A stretch of DNA of 64,000 nucleotides from contig QRFJ01000083.1 in NCBI GenBank assembly GCA_006176705.1, positions 682,001 through 746,000 of the forward strand, written 5' to 3'. Positions 38,230 through 49,559 of this stretch are shown here, piece by piece. Both the position numbers and the translations under genes were made by a program. Each line of letters starts with the position of its first letter. Within the stretch, counting starts at the first letter, position 1. Under the pieces are notes generated by a model. It had not been told where the DNA came from and did not search any database. It saw only the letters and a list, made by a program, of their open reading frames with translations. Source of the stretch: Cocos nucifera. Lineage: Eukaryota > Streptophyta > Magnoliopsida > Arecales > Arecaceae.

Positions 38230-40105
38230 AAGTTTCAAACTATGGTCCTTTCAGAATAAATTTCATCCTCTCCTCGGAGGATCTAAAAGTCATCATGATG
38301 AAATACCATATCTCTGACAATTTCAGGTTAGAGGTCGTGGGTCCTGGAGAGCGTATGGCTCTTCCTCATCCTAGATGAGTTGGTGTTTACGAGGAATCGC
38401 TAAAAGCTGGCCTCAGGTTGTCTTTTAATTTTTTAATTATTGAGTTTCTGAACCTATATAGAATTAGCTTTTGTTGTTTGGCGCCGAACTCCTGACGACC
38501 GATCCTAGGCTTCTTCACCACTGCCTCCTCCTCGGGGTCGAGTCTACCTCCCATCTTTTTCGAGCTTGCTTCACTTTAAAGGAGCATCTGACGGAGGTCG
38601 GATGATGATACGCCTCTCCTTGGAGAGGACACTGCCTTTTCCAAGGTGCTCATTCCTCTGTGCATAACTGAAAGGAGCGCTTCTTTTTTATTTCGGTCGA
38701 GCAACCATGAGATTTCAGCACATTATGGGGGTGACCTCATAGGTCGACTATCAGACCACCAATGTTATCCGACGTCAAGGAGACCTTAAGTCGGATCTTT
38801 AGTCTTGCTCCTCCTCCACTATCTAGGTTTCTTATCGAGGAGAACTTATTTAAGATCGAAGTGATTCCAACTGATTCGAGGAGTAAGTATTTTTATGCGA
38901 TTTTATTTGGGTCGTCTTTTCTTTCCTTGTCATTATCATTGACCAAGTCTTGTATTTTCTGTCCAGTGATGAATCCGTCTAATCTCAAAACTCTTCAACG
39001 GATGGCGAAGAAGAGAAAGATGAGCACAGAAACGTGCTTGGACTGAGGTTATCGTGGTGCAGCCCACGGTGGGAGGTTCCTCGAGGGTGGGCAACGCCTC
39101 GAGGAAGGAGAAGCCGGCGTCGGCAAAGGTTGTGACGTCGATTTGGTCTGCTGCTCCAGCGGAGTCCGTCCCTTGACCTTCTGCATCTTCCTCCAGAAGA
39201 AGCTCGGATGGGCCGAAGATCTCCATCTGGATGTTCGGCCGTGGACCCGATGTTCCAAGGAGTGTATCTTCGGTTGAAGTTCCCTCGGATATCGAGGATA
39301 AAAGGAAGGGCGTCAGTGATTACTGTGTCACCCATTCCTTGATGAAGTCGATCATCTTACCGACCGATGTCCAAACCTTCGAGGAGGCCAGGGGTGCCTT
39401 CCACATTCAGGACTGCTACGATTCTCTCCTTTAGGTACGTATTGGCTTTTCACCGGCCTTCATTTTAGCTCTTTCGTTCATTCCTTGACTCAACTTCTTT
39501 TTCTTCTCTCTTCTTCTTCTTCTTCTTTTTTAGCTTGTCCATCATGTGGATCATTTTGCCGAAGTAATTAGAAAGGTTCGACGCCTCTCTAAGAAAGTTG
39601 AGGAGAAAGCCGCCTAAGCCAATCGAAGGACGGACGATGCTTAATTATCTCGGCTGAAGACCGAGGATGAGACTAGGTCCCTCAGGGAGAGGATGAAGCA
39701 GCTAAAATTCGAGCTGGCTAAGGCTGAAGCTCAGGTACTAGGGGAGAAGGAGGTCGAAAAGGCACGGGCGGAGGCCGCTAGGGTAGAGGTAGTCGAGGCC
39801 TTCCATGCCTTGAAAGAATTTCGCAACATCAAAGTGGATTTTGTATCGCTCTCCTACCTGCAAGGGGGTATGGACCTGAAAGAGAAGGTCTGAAGGATCT
39901 TCTCTGATCTGAACTTGGACCTCTTGGAGTCGGACGATGAGGAGGTCGAGAAAGTTGAGGGTCGGGAAATTCAAATGAAAGATGTCTTCAACCCCGCGTG
40001 TGACGACCCGACTATCGAGGACGTAGCGTCGATACCACCCCCATCCGTCATCACCCTGCCTGACCAAGCGGAGGTCGGTGAATCTAGAGCTCTGGATGGA
40101 GCTTA
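38230..40105 (+). pseudogene. antisense additional ORF of the Tat-type element (Transposase_28-like), intron-containing
   Basis: Coding-like sequence runs opposite to gag-pol between the 3' LTR and pol. The first part (about 38280-38510) reads VGVYEESLKAGLRLSFNFLI, then APNS. This resembles the plant domain Pfam calls Transposase_28, a 'putative gypsy type transposon' domain. The last part (about 39545-39890) is rich in Glu, Lys, Arg and Ala and predicts a coiled coil (LKFELAKAEAQVLGEKEVEK), followed by an acidic tail ending near 40105. Two canonical introns fit the + strand: 38883-38966 (GTAAGT...CCAG) and 39435-39533 (GTACGT, pyrimidine-rich tract, TAG). Several in-frame stops show it is decayed. 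Antisense extra ORFs are documented in plant Tat elements; their function is unknown. Confidence 0.65.
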
Positions 40106-40344
40106 ATGTAGCTTTTTGATCGGGCATGTTCGATCTTTTTTAGGTCGATCTTTTTTGTTTATCCCTGATTTTTATCGAGGTATCTTTGTATGGGCTGATC
40201 GTCACTTGCAAATACTCAACTTTAATACAAAATCTTCTTTTGTTAAGTTGTTGAGTTCGTATATTTTTCGTCAAATTTTTCTTTTTCGAGATGTAGATCA
40301 GCATAGATCTTAGACGGTGTGATTGAGAAGTTATGACGAATGAT

Positions 40345-40880
40345 TCATGCTGGCGCATTACGATCCTCGGCCACAGTCGAGAAGCATGTTTTGATGAATT
40401 TTGTGGGACGCATCCTGGTCCTCGGCCATGCATTGGCGATTTGGGTTGGAGACGCATACTGCTTTCCGATCATGGCTGAGGAGCGTGCATTGGTGAAATT
40501 CGATGGAGATGCGTTCCATCCCTCGGCCATGGCCAAGGAGTGCGCATTGGTAAAATCCGATGGAGATGCGTTCCATCCCTCGGTCATGGTCGAGGAGCGT
40601 GCATTGACGAAATTCGATGGAGACGCGTTTCGCTCCTCGACCATGGCTAAGGGACGCATGTTGGCGAAATTCGATGGAGATGCGTTCCACCCCTCGACCG
40701 TGGTCGAGGGGCGTGCGTTAGCGAAACACGATCGAGGGGCATGCATTGGCAAAATTCGATGGAGACGCATTCCGCTCCTCAGCCATGTTCGAGGAGCGCA
40801 CATTGACAAAATTCGATGGAGATGCATTCCATTCCTCGGCCATAGCTGAGGAGTGTGCGTTGGGGATATCCGATGGAGAT
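40345..40880. repeat. 57-bp minisatellite inside the Tat-type element, about 9 copies
   Basis: The unit is about gcattggcgaaattcgatgg then agatgcgttccatccctcgg then ccatggccgaggagc, repeated every 57 bp with drift. The length is a multiple of three, so each strand has an open repetitive frame (KFDGDAFHPSAMAEERAL-like on +), which is not a real gene. The ctcggccatggccgag part is palindromic. It lies between integrase and the antisense ORF, in the element's 3' untranslated zone. Confidence 0.9.
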
Positions 40881-40959
40881 ACAGATAAAATCTATGAGAA
40901 GTTATTATTCATTATCAAAGAAAAATTCAAGATAGAAATTATATTCTAAAGATAATATC

Positions 40960-41560
40960 TTCGAAGATTATAGGAGTTCCATCCAGTCGACAGAGATGGT
41001 AAGTTTTAGATCGAACTACTTTAACCACACGATTAGGATCTTCTCAGTTCGGCGACAATTTTGACTGTTTGGATAGGCAAAAAATCTCGACTCGACGAAA
41101 AACTAACAATCCTGCCAGAAAAGATTTGTCCTTTACTCGAGAATTATAGTATCGAGCAACTTTCTATTAATAGTTGGTCTTTCGAGCTCAAGCTCGTTCT
41201 CAGATTTCTTCCAGCAGATTCAGATTCGCTCTCATCCTAAAGGAATTGCTATCTTCATCGAACTCTTCCACTCGGAGCGTAGGTATCCCAATCTCTAGGG
41301 GTATCACTGCTTCCATACCAAAGGCCAACATGAAAGGTGTCTCTTCAATTGGGACACGTTGCATTGTGTGATACGCCCAAAGAACGTTGTACAGCTCTTC
41401 CACCCATAATCCTTTTGCTTGGCTTATACGAGCTTTCAACCCCTGCAATAATGTCCTATTCATCACCTCAACCTTACCATTAGTCTGTGGATGACCTACT
41501 GATGTCAATCTGTGAGAAATTTCATAGTCATTATAGAATCCTGTGAACCTCAGGTTATTA
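40960..41560 (-). pseudogene. integrase C-terminal half
   Basis: The - frame 41508-41200 carries TSVGHPQTNGKVEVMNRTL, the conserved end of the Ty3/gypsy integrase core including the HPQTNG(Q/K) motif. After 41200 the tail continues with YNSRVKDKSFLAG and a TYHLCRLDG-like end near 40960. Stops and frame changes interrupt it. Confidence 0.88.
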
Positions 41561-41849
41561 AATTATCATCCATTATCGATTATGATGGCACGACATAAAT
41601 CGAATCGACATATGATAGATTTTCAGATAAAATTCCGAACTCTAGCTTCAGTAATTTTAGCTACTACCTTGCTTCTACCCATTTAGTAAAATAGTCGATC
41701 GCGACAATCATGAACTTTTTCTGTACTACAGCGATGGGAGATGATCTGAGGATATCCATTCCCCATTGAGCAAAGGGCCAAGGGGTCATGATCAAGGCCA
41801 ATGGAGTCGATGATCGATGCTGAATATTTGAGGTCCTTTGGCATTAATC

Positions 41850-42240
41850 ACACCTACTCACTAGATCGACCGCATCTCTTTGTACGGTCGATCAAAAATA
41901 TCCCTACCATAGTATTTTATGGGACAGAGCCTTGCCCCCAGGTGATTACCATAGATTTCTTTGTGAACTTTCCGTAGGACATAGTTGGCTTCCGAAGGAT
42001 GGAGGCATCTGAGTAGAGGTAGAATGAAAGACTTTTTATACAATTTTTCTTCATAGACGACGTATTGTGGAGTGAGGCATCTCAGCCTTTTTACCTCATC
42101 TCGATCTGCAGGTAAAGTTCCATCTTGAAAGTAACAAAGGATAGGATCTATCCAGCTCGGCTCTGGATCAGCTTGCATTACTAGGGCCTCCTCAATACTC
42201 GGCTTCTCCAGGACTTTCATATATGAGCTTTTTTTTTAGG
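41850..42240 (-). pseudogene. integrase zinc-binding (HHCC) region
   Basis: The - frame 42220-41861 reads VVYEEKLYKKSF, then EANYVLRKVHKEIYGNHLGA. This is the H-x(3-5)-H part of the Ty3/gypsy integrase N-terminal domain. The following core is broken in this copy. Confidence 0.85.
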
Positions 42241-42308
42241 TCGACCGCCCCAAGGGTTGCTAGCTTAGAAAGAAGATCAGCTCGTGCATTTTTCACCCTT
42301 GGTATCTG

Positions 42309-42782
42309 CTAAACATCTATTGCTAAAATGCTAGAAGCTAAGGCCCTGACCTTATGTAGACACTTAACCATATTAGGCTCCCAAGCTTCATATTCTTCCT
42401 GAATCTGGCCAATCACCAACTGCAAAATAATATGGACTCTGAGATGCCGAACTTCCACTTCTTTTGCTATTCTGAGCCCCGCTATCAATGACTCATACTT
42501 GGCTTCATTGTTGGAAGCCGAAAAGTCAAAGCGCAGAGCATATTCCGCTACTACCGCCTCCGGGCTAGTTAAGATCAACCTGGCTTCAGAGCCTGCGGCA
42601 TTCGAAGATCCATCAATATGTAAGATCCAACATTCATCGATCGAAGGGGCTTCAGTGTGACTGGGTTCCTCATCCGGGATTATATATTCTAGGATGAAAT
42701 CCATCAATGCCTGAGCCTTAATGGACGGTCTCGACAAATATTTGATGTCGAATTCATCTAGCTCAATAGCCCATTTAGCCAA
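42309..42782 (-). pseudogene. retrotransposon RNase H domain
   Basis: A 157-codon frame starts MAKWAIELDEFDIKYLSRPS, the connection after reverse transcriptase. It then reads WILHIDGSSNAAGSEARLIL and FSASNNEAKYESLIAGLRIA, the RNase H pattern with the first catalytic Asp (HIDGS) and the Glu (NNEAKYE) present. Part of the - strand polyprotein. Confidence 0.9.
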
Positions 42783-43419
42783 TCACCCCGAGATGTCTGA
42801 TCGATACAATACCGATCTAATAGATTGGTCTGCAAGGACTGCGATAGTGTGCACTTAAAAATATGGGTGTAACTTTTTCGAGATATTAAGAGAGCATAGA
42901 TAATTTTTTCCAACCTCGTATATCTGATCTCAGTATCGTGAAGTATTCGGCTTGCATAATAGATCAGCTTTTACACCTTGGCTTCCTATCAAACTAGAAT
43001 AGAGCTAATTGCTGAAGAAGAAATAGTTAAATACAAGTACAATACCTCCTCGTGCTTTGGCTTGCTTAAAAGAGGAGGGGAGCCGAGGTATTTTTTTAGT
43101 TCATCGAAGGCTGTCTGGCATTCATCCATCCATTGAAAGTCCTTCGATTGCTTAAGAGCTTTAAAAAATGGAAGACTCTTTTCCGTCGATCTTGATAGGA
43201 ACCTATTTAAAGCTGTGATCTTTTCTGTAAGTCACTACACTTCTTTGATCGTCCTCAGAGACTTCATCTCTTGAAGAGCTTGAATCTTCTTTAGGTTGGC
43301 CTCAATCCCACGTTGTGACACCATGAACTCAAGAAATTTTTTAGAAGTGACACCGAAGGTGCATTTGTCCGGATTGAGCTTCATCTAAAAGTGCTACAGT
43401 GTAGAGAAAGTTTCTTCTA

Positions 43420-43819
43420 GATCGGTGATATGATATTTGGCAGTCCTACTTTTGACGAGCATGTCGTCCATATATACTTTCATATTTCTCTAAATTTGCT
43501 TCTTAAAAAGCTTGTTCACAAGTCTTTGATAGGTTGTCCCTGCATTTTTCAAGCCAAACGGTATGACCCTATAACCCAAAAAACCTTGGTCAGTTATGAA
43601 AGAAGTTTTTCCTTCATCCTTGGGCACCATCCGGATCTGATTGTATTTCGAGAAAGCATCCATGAATGATAGGAGCTGATGTTCCGAGGTCGCATCCACC
43701 AGTTGGTCTATGCATGGCAGAGGATAGCTATCCTTTGGGCATGCTCCATTGAGATCCACATAATCAATACACGTGCACCATTTTTTACTAGCCTTCTTGA
43801 TTAGGACAACGTTAGCCAA
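43420..43819 (-). pseudogene. retrotransposon reverse transcriptase domain
   Basis: The - frame 43819-43490 has WCTCIDYVDLNGACPKDSYP, then FMDAFSKYNQIRM and GYRVIPFGLKNAGTTYQRLV. These are the palm and finger motifs of a Ty3/gypsy reverse transcriptase, with the first catalytic Asp in FMDAFS. The YMDD active-site motif is just downstream (+ strand 43463-43474) after an in-frame stop, so the enzyme is broken. Sequence to about 42790 continues the thumb/connection in pieces. Confidence 0.92.
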
Positions 43820-44323
43820 CCACTCCGAATAATAAATTTTTCAGACGAAACCGACCTCCAAGAGCTTATCAACTTCTTCTCGTATCGCCCTCTGGCGTTC
43901 AGGAGCAAAGCTCTATTTTTTCTGTCTGATCGAACGATGATTCGGATCCACATTGAGTCAGTGTACCATAACCTACAGATCGATGCCGGACATATCCAAA
44001 ATTGACCAAGCAAATACGTCGGTATTAGCTCATAGAAATGTGATGAGGTACAGTCGATCCTCTTCACATAAGCTTGAGCCGATCTTTACAACCTTGTTCG
44101 GATCATCTTCGATCATTACAGAGATCAGTTCTTCTATCAGAGAGTCTCTTTGTTCAGTTTGTTCATTCCGAACATCTAACTTATTTATGGGTTGCTCTTC
44201 AGCCACCACTCCATGCAAAGTAGCCATGTAACATTCTCTTACGATCGACTGATTTCTCTTGAGCTCACTGATTTCATGTGGAGTCATGAATTTGACCTTC
44301 AGATGATAGATCGACACTATGGC

Positions 44324-44788
44324 CTAGAGGATATTTAAGTCTGACCGACCTAAGATGACATTATAGGTAGAAGGGCTATTCATGATGAAATAAGTTATCT
44401 CAACAACCGTCCACCTCGGAGCTCGTCCAGCTTTTGTCATTAGTGAGATAGTCCCTTCCACTGAAATCATAGTGCCAGAAAATCTGACCAAAGGTATATT
44501 CCTCTTCGTCAGTAGTTCAGAGTTCAAGTTCATCCGAACAAAGGCATAATAAAATAAAACATCTACCGAACTTCTATTATCAATAAGGATTCGATGTACA
44601 TCATAATTAGCAATATTTAGAGAAATGACTATAGGATCATCATGTGGCTGACTTATTTCTTCCAGATCTTCATCGGTGAAAGTAATTTCATTATCTACCT
44701 TCCTCTTCTTCGGTCCTTCTCCTGATCGGTCTCGATCCAAAGTATTTTCATCGAGGTTTTCTCCAGTAATTACTCTAATCTCTCCCAC
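44324..44788 (-). pseudogene. retrotransposon aspartic protease region
   Basis: The - frame contains VHRILIDNRSSVDVLFY, the plant Ty3/gypsy protease active-site region (usual form about L-(I/V)-D-x-G-S-S-x-x-(I/V)-L; here DNRSS), and later NVILGRSDLN, the conserved ILGRxxLN end. The altered active-site Gly suggests an inactive enzyme. Confidence 0.88.
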
Positions 44789-45269
44789 GGTCGGCTATTC
44801 TCCGCGTGGTTCATCTTGCTGAGGTTGGTCACAACCTAAATTTGCCAGGATTCGTCGTTCATCTACATAGTGTCGGAGTCGTCCCTATCTAATTAGTGCC
44901 TTTATTTCCTCTTTGAGTTGCCAACACTTAGTATCATGCCCGTGGTCATGATGATATCGGCAATACTTCCTTGGATTTCTTACTCGGATAGGGGTTATCA
45001 TTTTCTTGAGTCAGGGTATATCTTCTCATCACTCGATCTTCATCAGAATCTAGACCCAGGATGTGTTGAGAGGGGTGTAGTAATTGAATCTCCGAGATGG
45101 AGTTCTAGATCGACATTGTGGCTTTGAAAATGTTGGTCGGCTACTCCGAGGTAAAGTGCGCGATCAATGAGACCGTGGCTTCTTCCGACGGTGCTGCATC
45201 CATCTATAGTCTTTTTTCTTCTCCTTTTGGAATGGACCCGACCTACCATCTCGGCTACTTTCTTACTGG

Positions 45270-46300
45270 TTTCAAGCCTCTTCGGTTTGGGCATACTTCT
45301 CTGCTCGTTCTAATATCTCAGTGAAGTCCTTCGGATAGTCCAAGTTAAGGAAGAACAAAAGGTCATTTTGGAGGAGGCCAATCTTGAACGCCGTCATGGC
45401 TACCGATGAATCTAAATTTTGGACCTCCAAGATGGCTGCGTTGAAGTGATTGATATACTCTCGAAGGAGCTCATTCTTCCTTTGCTTGATGCTTATAAGA
45501 AAGTCAGAGTTATGATGTTGCCGATGACTGCTGACAAAGTGATCGATGAACAGATGACTCAACTGGTAGAAGAAATCTATGGAGCCAGGCTTTAGGTTCG
45601 AGTACCAATGTCGAGCCACTTTTCTCAAAGTTGAAGAAAAAGCTTGACATAGTATCGCATCGGTAGCCCCTTATAGATGCATAAGAGTTCAAAAGCTATC
45701 CAGATGGTCTACAGGATCGGCCACTCCATCATAAAGCTCCGTCTGAAGAATCTTGAATCGACGTGGCAAGGGTTCATCCATGATCTTCTGAGTAAATAAG
45801 GGATCGACATTGAACTCCAAATCCTCTCCTTATTGCCTCAGCTCCTGCAATGCATCCAGCTGCTACTGCATCTCTTTGAGTTTTTTTCTCCATGTCGTCC
45901 TCACGAGTGGCTCGATGCCGAGGAGTTTCATAGCCTGGGGTAGAGCCTCTTCTGAAAATTGGTGTGGGCGAGCATTCAGATCTTCGACGAAAAGGATTGG
46001 TAGGTCGGCTGTGATGACTGGCCTCCTTTCTTGGGCTTCGTGGGCGTCGTTCCTCTTGCCTTTCTTGGACCGAACCTAAATTTTCTTCGGCTGGACGGTG
46101 CTTGCTGGCCTATTGTATTCATCTTATGATGATTGATAGTACTTGCATCTGATGAAGCAGCGTGTCATACTATTTCTGTGAGACTGCCGACGCTGCTGGT
46201 GGATTTTTTTGGATTGGTGGTGGAGATGCGTTAACCTACTGAGCATTGTTGGTCCTCCGACCACTAGAATGCTGGGATGTGTTTGATGTTCTCCTTCGAA
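45270..46300 (-). pseudogene. retrotransposon gag (capsid) region
   Basis: The - frame 45628-45272 contains KVARHWYSNLKPGSIDFF and the following capsid signature (QRKNELLREYINHFN), typical of plant Ty3/gypsy gag (retrotrans_gag). N-terminal gag sequence to about 46300 is broken by stops. The same protein family is encoded at 62647-63910. Confidence 0.88.
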
Positions 46301-46383
46301 TTCTCATGATATCTAGGCGACGTGCTTTTTTTCCTCAAAATTGGGCCTCGAAATCAATCGAGGGCCCTCCTTCTAGCACCAAC

Positions 46384-47067
46384 TATTGCTCCTAAATCTT
46401 TCGATTTGAGGTCGGCCGACGAAGATGGAGGAGCTCAGCTACCGAGGAATCTGGGGCCAAGGACGAACTTTCGCTGGAGCTTCACCCGTTCACCTGCAAT
46501 AAAGTCTCCACCGAAGTGTTCTCCAGTGAAGGCCCTCCGATGCTCAAGTTAGGAAATTGGAGAATAATGAGTAGAGAAAGCGTCGAATTTTATGGCATAC
46601 CTAAAAGGTTCCGGAGCTCCTTTATTTATAGGGGAGGAATTGGAGTCGTATCTGTTTCGAACTCTAATGACTTTCCAAATTTATCGTTCTGGATTGATTT
46701 GAAAGATTTTTTTCTTCTTGGAATACGGGATTGCAAAAGATTCTTCTTTTATTCGAGTTTTTCGATTCGAAGAGGATGTAATTTTAGCAAGAACGGTTGT
46801 AGGTCGGCCATTGACGAGCTCTGATAGGTCATCCTGTTCATGTAGCTCGACGGTCGATATGAATCTAATGAGGACGAGATATGAAGGACTACATCATTTT
46901 GCTAGGAGGTGATCTTCAGTAGATCGGTCAGAGTTGTAGGTCAGCTTAGACCGATCTACAGCTAACCATGAGTCAAGTGTCACGTCGTTCTGCTTAGATG
47001 ATCTATTGAGATAGATCGGCAATCGACCTTAAACAGGCCGAGACCGCACCAGCCCCATTCCACAACA
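46384..47067 (-). repeat. 5' LTR of the Tat-type element
   Basis: 684 bp. On the - strand it runs TGTTGTGGAATGGGGC ... GGAGCAATA. It is followed internally by a primer-binding-like sequence ttggtgctagaaggaggg (+ strand 46365-46382). It contains a tatttataggggagg region, as in the partner LTR. Confidence 0.92.
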
Positions 47068-48292
47068 CCTACCATGACCAAATCCATACCCTCATTTAAT
47101 TGAGCAAAGATCGGACTTCCATTTGAATAAATACCCGAGCTTAATTTATCCAACCTTAACTTAGCTACATGTTAAAAAAAGTTAAGTCTGTGTGGTCAAC
47201 TTCTTCATGATAATTCCTGAATCCACCGCTAGGTCTCCTACAATGAATGACCTATCCCACTTTTATTAAGGAAGCTTATCTGCCATGTGCATATTAATAT
47301 TTTTTGAAAGTATAAATGAGAGGAGTAAGACACTCCTCTCAACAATTTATTTATTAAATTGTAACACGCGCTTGCTACAAGCTGAGAAGAGGTATCCATG
47401 TGCCCTTTTTGGACATTCCATTTCCACATGCATATCAATATTAAGATGGAAATTATTGATTATTTTTGTTGTTAGCAAAATGGAAGATATGCTCATGAAG
47501 TGCCCCATTTACCATGCGGATGCTGGTAACAATAATGTGAAATTATTAATTATTTCAATTGGTTAGCTTGTAATTTAAAATTAGTGATTGTTGAGAAGTT
47601 ATGCCTTTTAAATATTCAACTCTTAGTTTGAGGAATTCTCCATGTTCCTTCATTCTAATGGGTTAGCTTGGAATTTGAGGATCTATGCCCCTTTAGCATC
47701 GAGTCTTGATTGGCAGCATTATCTATTTGACATACAGGTTTTGATATTACAATGAAAAATTATTGATTGATCTAATTATTTTGATTTGAAATTTAAAATT
47801 TTTGATTATTTTAATTTGTTAGATTGAAATTTGAGGAGTTTGTCCTTTTGGTGTCCAAGTCTTAGTTTACGCATCAAGTATTGAATTAAGGTTCAGATAA
47901 ATTGCATCGTTTTTTTCTCTATTGCATCTCTTCATTACGGTTGGTTGACTAAAAATTTGAGGAATTATGCCCTTTCAACATTTGAATCTTTATTCACTAT
48001 ATTAAATTCATGATGTAATAATTATCGTAACATTATTTATCTTCATCTTTTAATATTTATTCATTTTTTTAAAGGATAATGTATTTGATTTTTGCTGATT
48101 TTTATATTGTCATGTTATTAAAGTGATTTTTTTGTTGTTTTAGATTGTTGTTTGAATTATTGATTTTTCTGAGACTTAGCTTATATTCATGTTTACTTTT
48201 GTTTCTATGTTACATATTCAGTCTGGTGATCAATTAGATCTTTTTCTATTTCTTCTACTTCATAGATAAATTAAGAATTTAGAGATGAAAAT
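47068..48292. other. intergenic spacer between two LTR elements, with diverged repeats
   Basis: No gene. From about 47540 to 47990 the motif GGTTAGCTTG...AATTTGAGGA...TTATGCCCTTT...AAC(A/T)TT recurs four or more times with strong divergence, suggesting an old tandem array with a unit of roughly 80-130 bp. Confidence 0.6.
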
Positions 48293-49172
48293 TATTGAGG
48301 ATAAATTTCGCTCCTGCCGAAGTCAAGTTTGGTGCCCAGCCTGATGCAGCCAGTAGCCACGGAAGAGCTTCAATGGATGGGTTTTGGCCAAACTCTTACA
48401 GCCGGCCGAACTCTTAGCGGTCGAGCTCCTTCAGACTCCCAACGATCGGGCTTTAGCCGAACTCAATCGCCGAGCTTTAGTCGAACTCAGACTCCCGCAA
48501 GAGTCGAACTCTCTCCACGTCGTTCCAGCCAAGTGCCTGCGGGAGTCGAACTCCCTCCAAGCTTCCTCTTCGGCCAAATTTCTTCAGAAGCCGGACTTCT
48601 CCCAGACATCCCCTTCAACCGGCCGAACTTCTCTGCGGTCGAGCTTCTTCCGAGCTTTTCCTTCGGTCGAACTCTCCTACAAGTCCAAACTCCTCTGAAC
48701 GAACTATCGCCATCAATTTACAACAGGCGACAAGACCGGATGACATGACCGCCACTACTGACGACACCACTCTCTCCGTAACCAATCCCATGCGGCCCAT
48801 GATCTGCCAGTATGGCTATCACTATCCACCTGACGACGCCTTTTTCTCCGTACCAAATTTCATGCGGCCCCAACGGCTCGCTACCAGATGGTATGGCCGC
48901 CACCATTAATTAAGCTCCACCTATAAAGAACCCTCTAGATATGCTAACTCGAAACTCTGATCTCTAAGCTCTCCTCTCCTTCTCTAAGCTCAGCGGAACT
49001 CATTTCCGAGCACTCCATTCTTGTTGATCGGAGCTGACTTGATCGTCGAAGGATCCTGCCGGAGCCACCCCCCATCAGCTCTGGACGGGACTTTGTTTTG
49101 CAGATCTCCGATGGCGACCTCGTCCACCACCGCTCTAGCTAATTTTGACGACGATCAGATTCTACGTCAATA
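48293..49172 (+). repeat. 5' LTR, 880 bp
   Basis: Runs TATTGAGGATAAATTTCG ... CTACGTCAATA; the terminal TG and CA have both decayed to TA. Contains a cctataaagaaccctc TATA-like segment near 48920. ORFs inside it on either strand (about 48329-48906) are repeat sequence. Confidence 0.93.
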
Positions 49173-49559
49173 GATTAGCGCTGGAAGGAGGGCCACCCCA
49201 AACCTCCGAGATTTTTTTATTCTTAAAGGAGTGCTCGACGACGATTTCTCTCTCTCCGGAGATATCTCTTCTTCCTCACTAGAGTTCTTTTCCGAAGAGA
49301 AAATGCCTCCCAAGAGAGCTTCGACTCGGTGATCGGCAGCTTGCACGCCAGGTCCATCTGCCCCCATTTCAGCATCGATAGCCCAGGTTCCACACAAAGT
49401 CATCGCAGACGTGGAGCAGTTCAACCTGCTGGTTAGGTTCGTGGCCCCGTCGAGATGATGCTGACCGTGCGACAACCTCCGATGGAGACTTTGCCAGCAA
49501 ACTCGCCATGAGGATGCGAGGAATCGGCCTTAAGGAAGAGCATTCGGGCATACCAATCA

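Larger units (their letters stand above)
36993..47067 (-). mobile_element. Tat-type Ty3/gypsy LTR retrotransposon, nearly full length, decayed
   Basis: About 10.07 kb on the - strand. 5' LTR 46384-47067, primer-binding-site region 46365-46382, gag about 45270-46300, protease 44324-44788, reverse transcriptase, RNase H, integrase to about 40960, a 57-bp minisatellite, an antisense ORF region, a polypurine tract (+ strand about 37685-37700, gttgcctcccactt) and 3' LTR about 36998-37684. The direct repeat CCTAC occurs at 47068-47072 and 36988-36992, a likely 5-bp target duplication. At the left end it sits 5 bp outside the clear LTR similarity, so that boundary is uncertain by about 5 bp. Order RT-RNaseH-integrase defines Ty3/gypsy; the extra antisense ORF and gag type suggest the Tat group. 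Frames are broken by many stops. The LTRs differ at very roughly one base in seven over segments compared by eye, so the insertion is old. Confidence 0.9.

Noticed and set aside
40340..40850. A 169-codon + ORF and a 160-codon - ORF with repeated FDGDAFHPS-type peptides
   Set aside because: They are the open frames of a 57-bp minisatellite inside a retrotransposon, not a repeat protein gene.
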